Source: Amnibacterium kyonggiense
GTDB taxonomy: Bacteria; Actinomycetota; Actinomycetes; Actinomycetales; Microbacteriaceae
Assembly (NCBI RefSeq): GCF_004364555.1
Contig: NZ_SOAM01000003.1
Location: forward strand, 558,001 to 622,000
DNA length: 64,000 nt
Reading direction: 5' to 3'
Positions 50,134 to 59,214 of the stretch are shown piece after piece. Below the pieces are notes generated by a model. It did no database searches. It worked only from the letters and a program-made list of their open reading frames with translations, and was not told the origin of the DNA. Positions within the stretch are counted from its first letter, which is position 1, and each line of letters starts with the position of its first letter. The translations under genes were made by a program, and so were the position numbers.

Positions 50134-50240
50134 CGTTCCTGGTGATCGGCGGTCTGCTGCTCGGGATCGGCGCCGCCACGTTCATCGCGACCCGCGTCGC
50201 GCGGCTCGTCGCGTACCTCCGCCGCCGACGCGGCCGCTGA
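50130..50240 (+). CDS. 36-residue single-helix membrane peptide
   Basis: A GTG at 50130 overlapping the HAD stop (GTGA) opens a 37-codon frame ending at TGA 50238-50240. The product is a hydrophobic helix FLVIGGLLLGIGAATFIA followed by a basic tail (RVARLVAYLRRRRGR), which would sit with the C-terminus in the cytoplasm. No family known; short proteins of this shape often attach to membrane complexes. It could be a chance frame, but start overlap and clean helix-basic-tail composition support it. Confidence 0.5.
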   Translation: MTFLVIGGLLLGIGAATFIATRVARLVAYLRRRRGR

Positions 50241-50249
50241 AGCTCGGGC

Positions 50250-51080
50250 TCAGTTGGTGTCGGGGGCGTCCGCCGCGTGGGCCTCTCGGAGGGTCGCGAG
50301 GAGGCTGAGCACCGAGGCGACCTCCGCCGGCCCGGCGACGCGGTGGTCCGCGGCGGTCGGGCCGACGCCGCTCTTCAGGCCGAGGTCGTCCGCGGTCAGC
50401 GCGACGAAGGCGTCCTCGTCCGTCACGTCGTCGCCGGCGTAGAAGACGGCGGACGCGTGCGTGTACCGCCGGAGGTGCTCGACCGCCTCGCCCTTCGTCG
50501 TCGACCGGACCGAGAACTCGATGACGTCCTTGCCGAGCCGGACCGTCGCGTCCGGGGCCTCCGCCTTCAGCTCGTTGATCGCGACCAGGTGGGCGACGCG
50601 GCTGTGCCGCTCGCTCGCGAGCCGCGTGTGCACCGCGAACCCGGCGGGCTTCGGCTCGATCCAGACCGAGTCGAGCGTCCCCGCCATCTGGTCGAGCACC
50701 TGCTCGAGCACGCCGAGCTGCTGCCGCTCGTCCGCATCCAGGGCGAGCACGTCGTCCGCCTCGTCGAGCCGCAGCTCGATGCCGTGCGAGCCGACGAGCA
50801 GTACCTCGTCGCCGAACGGCGCGACCTGCTCGAGGTCCTTGAGCGCCCGCCCGGAGACGAGCGCGACGCGGGTGTCCGCCAGGGCGATGAGCCGCTCGAC
50901 GGCCCTCGACGCCTCCGGGGTCGCGCGGGCCTTCTCCGGGTCGTCGACGACGGGCGCGAGCGTGCCGTCGAAGTCGAGCGCGACGAGCAGCCGCGGCGTC
51001 GCGGCGAGGACGGCGAGCGCGTCGCGCAGGTCCCGGCGGACCCCGCTGCCCGCCTGCCCGACGCGGTCGTCGATCGCCAT
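50250..51080 (-). CDS. otsB: Trehalose-6-phosphate phosphatase
   Basis: 276 residues, HAD fold: LDFDGTLAPVV (Asp36, Asp38), LVSGRALKDLE, GSHGIELRL, KPAGFAVHTRL, then YAGDDVTDEDAFVAL. Last step of trehalose synthesis. Start ATG 51080 overlaps the otsA stop (TGATG). The operon ends 10 nt from the convergent membrane peptide. Confidence 0.95.
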   Translation of the reverse strand: MAIDDRVGQAGSGVRRDLRDALAVLAATPRLLVALDFDGTLAPVVDDPEKARATPEASRAVERLIALADTRVALVSGRALKDLEQVAPFGDEVLLVGSHGIELRLDEADDVLALDADERQQLGVLEQVLDQMAGTLDSVWIEPKPAGFAVHTRLASERHSRVAHLVAINELKAEAPDATVRLGKDVIEFSVRSTTKGEAVEHLRRYTHASAVFYAGDDVTDEDAFVALTADDLGLKSGVGPTAADHRVAGPAEVASVLSLLATLREAHAADAPDTN

Positions 51081-52561
51081 CAGTCGGCGGCGGCGGCCGC
51101 TCGTGCCGACTCGGTCGGCCGGAGCGCCGCGAGCGCGTCGAGGAAGTCCTTCGACCAGCGCTCCACGTCGTGGACCAGGACGCGGTGCCGCAGGGCGCGC
51201 ATCCGCGTCCGCCGCTCAGCGCGGGACATGTGCACGGCGCTCAGCATCGCCCGCTTCAACCCCTCGATGTCGTGCGGGTTGACGAGGAGCGCCTGCTTCA
51301 GCTCGTCCGCCGCGCCCGCGAACTCGCTCAGCACGAGCACGCCGTCGTCGTCGGCGCGCGTCGCGACGTACTCCTTCGCCACGAGGTTCATGCCGTCCCG
51401 CAGCGCGGTCACGAGCATCACGTCCGCCGCGAGGAACAGCGCCACCATCTCCTCCCGCGGGTACCCGTGGTGGAGGTAGTTGATCGCCGAGTGCGCGATC
51501 GTGCCGTACTCCCCGTTCACGCGACCGACGGTGAGCTCGATCTCGTCGCGCAGCGACTTGTAGGTCTCGACGCGCTCTCGGCTCGGGCTCGCGATCTGGA
51601 CGAGCACCGTGTCGTCGACGTCGAGCTTGCCCTCGGCGAGGAGCTCGGCGTAGGCGGCGAAGCGGTGCTGGATGCCCTTCGTGTAGTCGAGCCGGTCGAC
51701 GCCGAGCATGATCGTCGTCGGGTCGCCGAGGTCGTGCCGGATCTGCGCCGCGCGGTCGCGGACGTCCTGCCGCTCGACGAGCGCGACGTACGCCTTCGCG
51801 TCGATCGAGATCGGGAAGTGCCGGGCGACGACGGTGCGCGGCCGGTCGGACATCGAGTTCGGCCAGCTCCCCTGCCCCGCGGCCGGCAGCTCGACCTGGC
51901 CCCGCGCGGTCTGCACGTGGAAGATCCGGCGCACGGCGCGGAGGAAGTTGCCCGCGTCCGCCCGGCGCTGGAACCCGATGAGGTCGGCGCCGAGCAGGCC
52001 CTCCACGATCTCGCGGCGCCACGGCAGCTGCGAGAACAGCCCGTAGGCGGGGAACGGGATGTGGTTGAAGAAGCCGATCACGAGGTCGGGGCGCAGCTCC
52101 CGCAGCATCCGCGGCACGAGCTGCAGCTGGTAGTCCTGCACCCACACCGTGCCGCCCTCGGCGGCGACCGCCGCGGCCGCCTCGGCGAACTGCCGGTTGA
52201 CCGCGACGTAGGCCTCCCAGAAGCGCCGGCTGTACGTCGGCTGGGCGATGACGTCGTGGTAGAGCGGCCAGATCGTGTCGTTGGAGAAGCCCTCGTAGTA
52301 GAGCTCGACCGCTTCCGCCGAGAGCGGGACGGGCACGAGGTGCATCCCGTCGGCGTCGAACGGCTCCTGGTGGTCGTCCGCGACGCCGGTCCAGCCGATC
52401 CAAGCGCCGGTGTTCGCCCGCATCACCGGCTCGAGCGCGGTGACGAGACCGCCCGGCGAGGGCTTCCAGGAGGGGCTGCCGTCGTGCGCGACGACGCGGT
52501 CGACGGGGAGGCGGTTCGCCACGACCACGAAGTCGTAGCGCTCGTCCTCGGTGTCCGCCAT
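51080..52561 (-). CDS. otsA: Trehalose-6-phosphate synthase
   Basis: 493 residues, GT20. Seen: [58 protein letters not shown] and [15 protein letters not shown]. Uses UDP-/GDP-/ADP-glucose and glucose-6-phosphate. TAGCCT sits 9 nt before ATG 52561 with weak ribosome pairing. With otsB it makes the stress sugar trehalose. Confidence 0.97.
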   Translation of the reverse strand: MADTEDERYDFVVVANRLPVDRVVAHDGSPSWKPSPGGLVTALEPVMRANTGAWIGWTGVADDHQEPFDADGMHLVPVPLSAEAVELYYEGFSNDTIWPLYHDVIAQPTYSRRFWEAYVAVNRQFAEAAAAVAAEGGTVWVQDYQLQLVPRMLRELRPDLVIGFFNHIPFPAYGLFSQLPWRREIVEGLLGADLIGFQRRADAGNFLRAVRRIFHVQTARGQVELPAAGQGSWPNSMSDRPRTVVARHFPISIDAKAYVALVERQDVRDRAAQIRHDLGDPTTIMLGVDRLDYTKGIQHRFAAYAELLAEGKLDVDDTVLVQIASPSRERVETYKSLRDEIELTVGRVNGEYGTIAHSAINYLHHGYPREEMVALFLAADVMLVTALRDGMNLVAKEYVATRADDDGVLVLSEFAGAADELKQALLVNPHDIEGLKRAMLSAVHMSRAERRTRMRALRHRVLVHDVERWSKDFLDALAALRPTESARAAAAAD

Positions 52562-52570
52562 GTCCCGCCC

Positions 52571-52576
52571 AGGCTA
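52571..52576 (-). promoter_or_regulatory. -10-like box (TAGCCT) of otsAB
   Basis: TAGCCT on the minus strand ends 9 nt before the otsA ATG. It lies in the 12-nt gap after the fructosamine kinase stop, so otsAB could be read from its own start or by read-through. Confidence 0.4.
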
Positions 52577-53356
52577 CCTGTCGGCTCCTGCGGGCAGGTC
52601 GAGCGTGCTGCGCGCCGCCGCGACGAGCGGCGCGGCGTAGGACGGCCCGTGGCTCGCGGCGTGCACCGCGAGCGGGTGCAGCTGGTGCAGACGCACGCGC
52701 TGCTCGTGGCCGGGCCGGAGTGGCCGGGCGTCGTCGTAGGCGGCGACGATCGCGTCGAGGAAGGGGCACCCGAACAGCGCGAGCATCGCGAGGTCCGTCT
52801 CGCGGTGGCCGCCCGACGCGGCGGGGTCGATCAGCACGCAGCCGTCCGGGGTCCACTGCACGTTCCCGTTCCAGAGGTCGCCGTGGATGCGCGCGGGCGG
52901 CTCCCCGTCGTCGAGGTCGCCGCTCGCGAGCCGGTCGCAGGCCTCCCGCACCGTGCGGAGGTCGGCGCCGCCGAGCGAGCCGCGCTGCGCCGCGCGCTCG
53001 GCGTACGGGAGGACCCGCTGGGCGGCGAAGAACGCGCCCCAGGCGCGCCAGCCCGAGGGCCGGGTGGTCAGGGCCTGGTTCCCGATGAAGGTCGGCCCCG
53101 CCCAGTCCCCCGGCGGCACGCCGAACGCCGCCGCGCCCGCCCCGTGCGTGGCGGCGAGCGCGCGGCCGAAGGCGACCGCGTGAGCCTCCGTCGGCCGGGC
53201 GGGCTCGAGGGACTCGAGGTCGATCCGGCCCGGCTCGACGCCGAGCACCGTCACGACCCGGGCACCGCCCGCCTCGCCGAGCCAGCGCAGCCCCGCCGCC
53301 TCCGCCTCGAAGAACCCGCTCGGGGCGTCGCTCCGCCGCTTCGTGAACACCTGCAC
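52574..53356 (-). CDS. Fructosamine kinase family protein
   Basis: 260 residues, APH-like fold: SGFFEAEAAGLRWLGEAGG (nucleotide-positive loop), HGDLWNGNVQW (catalytic loop with Asp and Asn) and LIDPAASGGHRETDLAML (metal Asp). Phosphorylates ketosamines to reverse glycation. GTG 53356 start. It lies 12 nt upstream of otsA, on the same strand, so a fructosamine kinase-otsA-otsB transcript is likely; the pairing suits sugar-stress management. Confidence 0.92.
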   Translation of the reverse strand: MQVFTKRRSDAPSGFFEAEAAGLRWLGEAGGARVVTVLGVEPGRIDLESLEPARPTEAHAVAFGRALAATHGAGAAAFGVPPGDWAGPTFIGNQALTTRPSGWRAWGAFFAAQRVLPYAERAAQRGSLGGADLRTVREACDRLASGDLDDGEPPARIHGDLWNGNVQWTPDGCVLIDPAASGGHRETDLAMLALFGCPFLDAIVAAYDDARPLRPGHEQRVRLHQLHPLAVHAASHGPSYAAPLVAAARSTLDLPAGADR

Positions 53357-53364
53357 CCGCCCAT

Positions 53365-53403
53365 CCTCCGTTTCGGAGGAGTGCGCCCCCTCCGAAACGG
53401 AGG
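53365..53403. terminator. Stem-loop after the YhgE/Pip gene
   Basis: CCTCCGTTTCGGAGG (53365-53379) pairs with CCTCCGAAACGGAGG (53389-53403), 15 bp and a 9-nt loop. It lies past the YhgE/Pip stop (53409) on the minus strand. Confidence 0.8.
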
Positions 53404-53408
53404 AGATG

Positions 53409-55625
53409 TCAGGTGAGGGCGGGCGTCGCGGAGAAGAGCGCGGTGGAGGTGCGGCGGCGCGCCACGACGGCGACCGTCAGCACGAACGCGAGCAGCGCCC
53501 AGAGCACGAGCGACAGGAGGCCCGTCGCGACCGTGCCGCCCGACGAGCCCGTCAGCACCGCCGTGGTCGCGTTCACCGCCGCGGTGAGCGGCAGGAACGG
53601 GCTGATCGCCTGGAACGGCGCCGAGACGAGCTGGATCGGGTAGATCCCGCCGACGGCCACCAGCTGCACCCCGAGGAGCACGATCGACAGCACGGTGCCC
53701 GCGCTGCCGAACACGGCCTGGAGGAGCTGGTGGACGGCGAGGAACGCCGCCCCCGCGATCACCGCGACGAGGAACAGCGCCGGGAGCGCCGACCAGGAGA
53801 CGCCGAGGGTCGCGGCGACGACCGCGACGATCAGCACGGCCTGCGCGACCGCGACCACGACGCCGCGGAGCAGGGCTCCCCCGACGAGCCGCCCCGTGCC
53901 GACGCCCGTCGCCAGCAGGCGGCGGGACACCGCGCCGAACAGCAGCACCAGCGCGGCCGCCCCGATCCAGAGCCCGACGGGCACGATGAGGGTGGAGACG
54001 ATCTGGCCGGGTCCGGACAGCTCGTTCGCCCGGGTGGCGGAGGCGTTCACGGGGGCCGCGACGACCTTGCCCGCGTTCGCCTGCTGCGCCTTCGTCAGGT
54101 TCGGCACCTGGGTGGCGCCGCTCTTCAGCCCCGAGCCGATCTTGTCCGCCCCGGACGCGAGCTGCCCCGCGCCGTCCGCGCTCTTCCGGACGCCGTCGGT
54201 CAGCTGCGACGCACCGTCGGACAGCTGGTCCGCGCCCGTCCCGAGCTGGTCGATGCCCGACGCGAGCTTCCCGGCGCCCGCCGCCGCGGACGAGATGCCG
54301 CCCGGCAGCTGCGCGAGCCCGGAGGCGAGACTCGCAGTGCCGCTGTCGAGCCCGGCGCCGCCGGCGGCGAGCTTCGAGCCGCCCGAGGACAGCGTGCTGC
54401 CGCCGGCGGCGAGCTGCTTCCCGCTCGAGGCGAGCTGCGCCCCGCCGGAAACGAGCGGCGGGCCGGCGGCGCGCAGCTTCGCGAGGTCGGGGTTCGAGGC
54501 GATCTGACGCGACCCGTCGGCGAGGGCGGCCTGCCCGGTCGCGGCGGTGTCCAGTCCCGCCGCGATCTGCGAGAGCGCTCCGCGGGTCTGCGCCGACAGC
54601 GTCGGGTCGTTCGCGACGATCCCGCGGATGCCGTCCGCGGCCGTGCTGCTGCCGTCCGCGAGCTGCGACTGCGCCGCCGCCGACTGCTGCGCGCCGGAGA
54701 CGAGGCCGTCGAGCAGCTGGTCCACGCCGCCCGCGTACTGCTCCACACCGGACGCGTAGTCGGGCACGCCCTTCGTGTACGTCGTGACGCCGTCCGTGTA
54801 GGTCGTCACGCCCTTCGCGTAGGTGGAGACGCCGTCGGTGTACTGCCCGACGCCGGAGGCGAGGCGCTTCGCACCGTCCGCCGCGCCCTGCGCACCGGAC
54901 GCGGCCGTGCCGAGCCCGGTCGCGAGCGACCGCTGACCCGAGGCCAGCTGCCGTGCGCCGCTGCCGAGGGAGCTCGCGCCGGTGGTGAGCCGGTCGCCGC
55001 CGTCCGCGGCCTTCCCGAGGCCGGACGAGAGGGAGTCGGCGCCGTCGCCGAGCTTCGTCGCCCCGTCCGCCGCCTGCAGCAGCGAGCTGCGAACCGTTGC
55101 GTAGCCGCCGTAGAGGCCGGACACGACGCTCGTCGTGATCTGGCCGCCGACCGTCGACGCGATCGTCGACCCCACGACGCCGCCGATCTGGCTGACGAGC
55201 GTGCCGTGGGCGTCGTCCGTGCGCACGCTGATGTCGGCCTGCTTCGGCGAGGTGCCGGACACGGACGCGATCGACTTCGAGAACGTCTTCGGGATCGTGA
55301 CGATCGCGTAGACGTCGCCGTCCGCGAGCATCCGCTCGGCGTCCTTCGTGTTGGTCAGCGTCCAGTCGATGGAGGCGCCGGCGTCGCTGCTCGCGGGCTT
55401 CGTCAGGCCGGTGACGACGAGCCGCCCGGCGGCGATGGTCGTCGTCTTCCCATCCGCGCCCTTCGACTGGACGAGCCGGTCGTTGTTTACGAGCGCGGCG
55501 GGGATGCGGGCGTCGCCGGAGTCCGCGGCGGCGAGCGCCGCGACGAAGACGCCGAGCACGACGGCCGGCACGATCGCGACGATGAGGAGGCGGGTCAGCG
55601 GTGCCCTGAGGATGCGGCCGATCAT
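53409..55625 (-). CDS. YhgE/Pip family membrane protein
   Basis: 738 residues. An N-terminal helix (LLIVAIVPAVVLGVFVAALA) is followed by an extracytoplasmic domain, then a long repeat-rich region about 180-520 of DGA/SGA-type modules (LADGSSTAADG, SGVGQYTDGVSTYAKG, GAGKLASGIDQLGTGA) predicted to be coiled or beta-solenoid-like, and five or six C-terminal helices of ABC-2 permease type. Such proteins act as cell-surface or export components; Staphylococcus phage receptor Pip is the namesake. The ATG at 55625 overlaps the MMPL stop (ATGA), so both are made together. Confidence 0.92.
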   Translation of the reverse strand: MIGRILRAPLTRLLIVAIVPAVVLGVFVAALAAADSGDARIPAALVNNDRLVQSKGADGKTTTIAAGRLVVTGLTKPASSDAGASIDWTLTNTKDAERMLADGDVYAIVTIPKTFSKSIASVSGTSPKQADISVRTDDAHGTLVSQIGGVVGSTIASTVGGQITTSVVSGLYGGYATVRSSLLQAADGATKLGDGADSLSSGLGKAADGGDRLTTGASSLGSGARQLASGQRSLATGLGTAASGAQGAADGAKRLASGVGQYTDGVSTYAKGVTTYTDGVTTYTKGVPDYASGVEQYAGGVDQLLDGLVSGAQQSAAAQSQLADGSSTAADGIRGIVANDPTLSAQTRGALSQIAAGLDTAATGQAALADGSRQIASNPDLAKLRAAGPPLVSGGAQLASSGKQLAAGGSTLSSGGSKLAAGGAGLDSGTASLASGLAQLPGGISSAAAGAGKLASGIDQLGTGADQLSDGASQLTDGVRKSADGAGQLASGADKIGSGLKSGATQVPNLTKAQQANAGKVVAAPVNASATRANELSGPGQIVSTLIVPVGLWIGAAALVLLFGAVSRRLLATGVGTGRLVGGALLRGVVVAVAQAVLIVAVVAATLGVSWSALPALFLVAVIAGAAFLAVHQLLQAVFGSAGTVLSIVLLGVQLVAVGGIYPIQLVSAPFQAISPFLPLTAAVNATTAVLTGSSGGTVATGLLSLVLWALLAFVLTVAVVARRRTSTALFSATPALT

Positions 55626-58459
55626 GCGGAGACCTCTCTGCGGGTCGGGGCGGCGCCGAGTCGGGTCGCGGCGCGGTCGATGGGTGAGGTGACGATGACG
55701 GCGGCGCGGTCGCCGCCGTGCCCTGCGGCGCTCGATGGGGCCGCCACCAGGTCGAGGAGGGCCGCGAGGCGGTCGAGCGCGTCCGGACCGAGGTCGCCGG
55801 CGTCGACGACGATCGCGACGGCGCCGCCGGCCGCTGCCGCGAGGGCGAGCACCGCGAGGCGCTCCTCCGGCGGCAGTTCGCCGATCGGCCGCTCGCGGAC
55901 GACCGGCTCGGGCAGCACCTGGAGCCAGGTGCGCAGGCTGCCGCTGCGACGGCGGCGCGGGGCGAATCGGAGCCGTTCGGCGACGAGCGCCGAGGGGGTG
56001 GCGTCGGCCGCGGAGCCGTCGTCGATCACGGGGGCGGCGACCTGGCGCAGCTCCCGTGCGCCGGTGGGCGCGACCGCGCCGGCGACCTGCACGCGGCCGG
56101 ACGCCGGCTCGAGGTGGCCGGTCAGCGTCGCGACGACGCCGCGGCGCGCGGCGGCGGGCACGGCGATCGCGCTCGTGGTGCCGCGCTCGGCGTGGACGGT
56201 CAGCGGCCTGGTCTCGAACGGTGGGGGTGGCACGAGGTCGGTCGAGGAGAGCGCCCAGCGCGCCTCCCCCTGCGCCCAGGCGACGTCCTCCTCGTGCCGG
56301 ACGATGCCCTCGCCCTCGATGTCGACGGTCGGCAGCAGCCGGTCGAGCCAGCGCGGCAGGTACCAGGCCGAGCGGCGGAACAGGAACATGACCGCCGGCA
56401 CCAGCGTCATGCGGATGAGGAACGCGTCGAGGAGGATCCCGACGGCGAGGGTGAACGCGATCGGCTTGATCGTGCCGGAGCCCTCCGGGATGAAGGACGC
56501 GAAGACGAAGATCATGATCAGCGCCGCCGCGGTGACGACGCGGACGCCGCCCGCGAACCCCTTCCGCACGGCCAGCCGGGCGTCGCCGGTGTGCGCCCAC
56601 GTCTCGCGCATGCCGGAAACGATGAAGACCTCGTAGTCCATCGACAGGCCGAAGAGGATTGCGACGCCGAGGATCGGCAGGAAGCTGAGCAGCGGCCCCG
56701 GCTCGACGTGCAGCAGGTCCGCGCCCCAGCCCCACTGGAACACCGCGACGGTCGCGCCGACGCTCGCCGAGAGCGACAGCAGGAAGCCGACGGCGGCCTT
56801 CAGCGGCACGACGAGCGACCGGAACACCGCCATCAGGAGGATGACGGACAGGCCCACGACGACCAGCACGAACGGCACGAGGGCGCTGCCCAGCCGGTCC
56901 GAGATGTCGATCTGAACGGCGGTCGACCCGGTCACCGAGACGGGCATCCGGTACTCCCGCTCGAAGGTCGGCGAGAGGTCGCGGATGCGGTGCACGAGCG
57001 CGATCGTGGAGTCGGAGGTCGGCCCCGAGTCCGGGATGACCTGCATGATCGCCGTGTCGAGCGTCTCGTTCGGCGTCGGCTTGCCGACCGCCTTCACGTC
57101 CGGCAGCGCCGCGATGCGGTCCTTCATGCGGTCGAGGTCGGTGATGAAGTCGTTGTTCTGCGTCACGTCGATGAGCAGCACGAGGGGGCCGTTGCGTCCC
57201 TCGCCGAAGGACGCCGTGGTCAGGTCGTAGGCGACGCGCGGCCCGGTGCCCGGCGCCTCCGTGCCGTTGGTCGGGAGGGCGAGGCGCATCGACGCCGCGG
57301 GGATCGCCAGCACGCCGAGGGCCGCGACGACGAGGACGAGGAACAGCGCGGGCGCCTTCTCGATCAGGGCGCCCCAGCGGGAGCCGAGCGTGTGGGTGCG
57401 GCCCTCCGCGGCCGCGGTCGCGCGCGCCCGGAGGCGGGAGCCCGGCTTCGGGACGAGCCGGCGGCCGGCGAGCGCGAGCACGGCGGGCAGGAGGGTCGTG
57501 GAGCCGCAGACGCCGAGGAACACCGCGAACGCCGCGCCCACGCCCATCACGCTGAGGAACGGGATGCCGACGATCAGCAGGCCGACGAGGGCGATGATCA
57601 CGGTCACGCCGGCGAACACGACCGCGGTGCCGGCGGTCGCGACCGCCTTCGGCAGCGCCTCCGCGATCGGCACGTCGAGCGCCAGCTGGTCCCGGTACTT
57701 CGAGATGACGAAGAGGCCGTAGTCGATCCCGACCGCGAGGCCGAGCATCAGGGCGAGGGTGAGGCTCGCGCTCGCGACGTCGGTGAAGTTCGCCGTGAAC
57801 ATCAGGCCGGCGACCGACAGCAGGACGCCGATGATCGCGCTGATGAGGGGCATGCCGGCCGCGAGCAGGGAGCCGAACGTGACGATGAGCACGACGGCGG
57901 CGAACGCGAGGCCGAACACCTCCGTGATCGACGGGCCGAAGGCGGTCTGCTGGAACACCTGGCCAGTGAAGGCCACCTTCCAGCCCGCGTCCTTCCCGAT
58001 CGACGCCGTCCTCTGCAGGGCGTCGAGCGTGGAGGTCTTGACCGACGCCTCGGTGCCGGAGAACTGGATCGAGACGATCGCGGCCCGGTGGTCCGCGGAG
58101 ACCGCGTCGACGGCGTACTCGCTGAACGGGCTGCTGACCGTCTCGATGCCGTCGATCCGCTCGATGGCCTCGATCGTGTCGTTCACGGTGGTGCGGGCGG
58201 CGCCCTCGTCGACGCGTGTGCCCGCGGGCGCGACCATGACGGCCTGCGCGCTCGCGCCCGCCGCCTGCGGGAACACCGCGTCGAGCCGGTCCAGGGCGTT
58301 CTGCGACTGGGTGCCCGGGATGGTGAAGCCGTCGCTGAGCTTGCCGCCGAAGCCGAAGCCCGCACCGGCGACCGCGAGGACGATGAGGAACCAGGCCGCG
58401 AGCACGCGCCAGGGGTGGCCGTGACTCAGCTTGCCGAGCCGGTACAGGAACGCGGTCAT
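55622..58459 (-). CDS. MMPL-family (RND) exporter with a C-terminal ABC-ATPase-like domain
   Basis: 945 residues. Residues 1-715 are a normal MMPL transporter: N-terminal helix FLIVLAVAGAGFGFGG, repeated six-helix blocks, ALMLGLAVGIDYGLFVISKY and LGVAILFGLSMDYEVFIVSG, each with the Asp-Tyr proton-relay pair. The last 230 residues (716-945, DNA 55622-56314) align by eye with an ABC ATPase: VPAAARRGVVATLTGHLEPA at the Walker A place (no Gly-Lys-Ser), GELPPEERLA for the signature, VAIVVDAGDLG for Walker B (no DE), VIVTSPID at the switch. It therefore looks like a non-hydrolysing domain. Overlaps YhgE/Pip (ATGA); 61 nt after the TetR gene end. Confidence 0.93.
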   Translation of the reverse strand: MTAFLYRLGKLSHGHPWRVLAAWFLIVLAVAGAGFGFGGKLSDGFTIPGTQSQNALDRLDAVFPQAAGASAQAVMVAPAGTRVDEGAARTTVNDTIEAIERIDGIETVSSPFSEYAVDAVSADHRAAIVSIQFSGTEASVKTSTLDALQRTASIGKDAGWKVAFTGQVFQQTAFGPSITEVFGLAFAAVVLIVTFGSLLAAGMPLISAIIGVLLSVAGLMFTANFTDVASASLTLALMLGLAVGIDYGLFVISKYRDQLALDVPIAEALPKAVATAGTAVVFAGVTVIIALVGLLIVGIPFLSVMGVGAAFAVFLGVCGSTTLLPAVLALAGRRLVPKPGSRLRARATAAAEGRTHTLGSRWGALIEKAPALFLVLVVAALGVLAIPAASMRLALPTNGTEAPGTGPRVAYDLTTASFGEGRNGPLVLLIDVTQNNDFITDLDRMKDRIAALPDVKAVGKPTPNETLDTAIMQVIPDSGPTSDSTIALVHRIRDLSPTFEREYRMPVSVTGSTAVQIDISDRLGSALVPFVLVVVGLSVILLMAVFRSLVVPLKAAVGFLLSLSASVGATVAVFQWGWGADLLHVEPGPLLSFLPILGVAILFGLSMDYEVFIVSGMRETWAHTGDARLAVRKGFAGGVRVVTAAALIMIFVFASFIPEGSGTIKPIAFTLAVGILLDAFLIRMTLVPAVMFLFRRSAWYLPRWLDRLLPTVDIEGEGIVRHEEDVAWAQGEARWALSSTDLVPPPPFETRPLTVHAERGTTSAIAVPAAARRGVVATLTGHLEPASGRVQVAGAVAPTGARELRQVAAPVIDDGSAADATPSALVAERLRFAPRRRRSGSLRTWLQVLPEPVVRERPIGELPPEERLAVLALAAAAGGAVAIVVDAGDLGPDALDRLAALLDLVAAPSSAAGHGGDRAAVIVTSPIDRAATRLGAAPTRREVSA

Positions 58460-58520
58460 GGGTGCCGTCCTCGATCGATGGGCTGCGGGTGAGCGACGGC
58501 GGTGTCGCGCGGTCGGGTGG

Positions 58521-59096
58521 TCAGGCGGGCTGCTGGACGCCGAGGACGAACTCGCCCAGGACGTCGACGAGCTCGGCGCGCACCTCCTCGTCGGGCACGT
58601 GGTCCGTGGCCCAGCGATCGGCGGCGATGAGGACGAAGGCGGCTCCGGAGAGGGCGACGCCGAAGCGGAGGCTCCTGCGGTCCTTCCCGCCGGGCGGCCC
58701 GATGCGGAACGCGAGGTCGCGCACGAGCGCGTCCGCCTCGTCGATCACCGCGTGGCCGGCGAGCGCCTGACCGTGGTTGATGATGACGGCGATCGCGAGC
58801 CGGTGCTCGAAGAGGTAGTCGACGAAGCGCGCGAGGAAGACGTGTCGCGAGGGGTCGTCCGAGAGCGCGACGAGGTCCTCGACCAGCTCGGTGAGGTCCT
58901 CGACCGCGGGCCGGAGCGCGGCGTCGAGCAGCGCCTCCTTGCTGGCGAAGTGGTACAGCACGCTCGACTTCGACAGGCCGGCGTCGGCGGCGATGCGCTG
59001 CAGGGACGCGCCTTCGAACCCGACCGCGGCGAACTGGCGCAGCGCCGACTCCAGCAGCGGGGCGGAGCCCCCGAGGTCGCGCGTCCGGTCCTGCAC
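58521..59096 (-). CDS. TetR-family regulator
   Basis: 191 residues: HTH QFAAVGFEGASLQRIAADAG, KSSVLYHFASKEALLDAAL, and a helical ligand domain. Upstream of the MMPL-YhgE operon and on the same strand; it probably represses it and itself. The GTG at 59096 lies inside the left of two 16-nt direct repeats (59091-59106 and 59111-59126). Ligand unknown. Confidence 0.9.
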   Translation of the reverse strand: MQDRTRDLGGSAPLLESALRQFAAVGFEGASLQRIAADAGLSKSSVLYHFASKEALLDAALRPAVEDLTELVEDLVALSDDPSRHVFLARFVDYLFEHRLAIAVIINHGQALAGHAVIDEADALVRDLAFRIGPPGGKDRRSLRFGVALSGAAFVLIAADRWATDHVPDEEVRAELVDVLGEFVLGVQQPA

Positions 59097-59126
59097 GATC
59101 GGTCAGCGTACTGCACGATCGGTCAG
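59091..59126. promoter_or_regulatory. Two 16-nt direct repeats at the TetR start
   Basis: CTGCACGATCGGTCAG occurs at 59091-59106 and 59111-59126, a 20-nt period, each with a CGATCG core. On the minus strand it reads CTGACCGATCGTGCAG. The site spans the GTG of the TetR gene, so binding would block expression. Confidence 0.75.
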
Positions 59127-59199
59127 GACCGGCGGACCCGGATCGGGGGACGCCGGAACCGTCCAGCGCACCCCCAGTCCGCGCTCCCCCGAGGTCCAG

Positions 59200-59205
59200 T
59201 ACAGT
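59200..59205 (+). promoter_or_regulatory. -10-like box (TACAGT) of the small protein gene
   Basis: TACAGT ends 9 nt before the ATG at 59215, with only a weak ribosome site. Confidence 0.45.
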
Positions 59206-59214
59206 CCCGGATCC

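Noticed and set aside
54200-54748. Repeats in the YhgE/Pip gene considered as a CRISPR-like or tandem DNA array
   Set aside because: The periodicity is at protein level with varied DNA; no spacers or constant repeat length.
53343-56636. A 1097-codon plus-strand open frame opposite the YhgE/Pip and MMPL genes
   Set aside because: Antisense shadow with Arg/Asp-rich low-complexity composition; the minus-strand proteins are convincing.
58891-59214. N-terminal extension of the 83-residue protein
   Set aside because: It runs antisense through the TetR gene and its operator.
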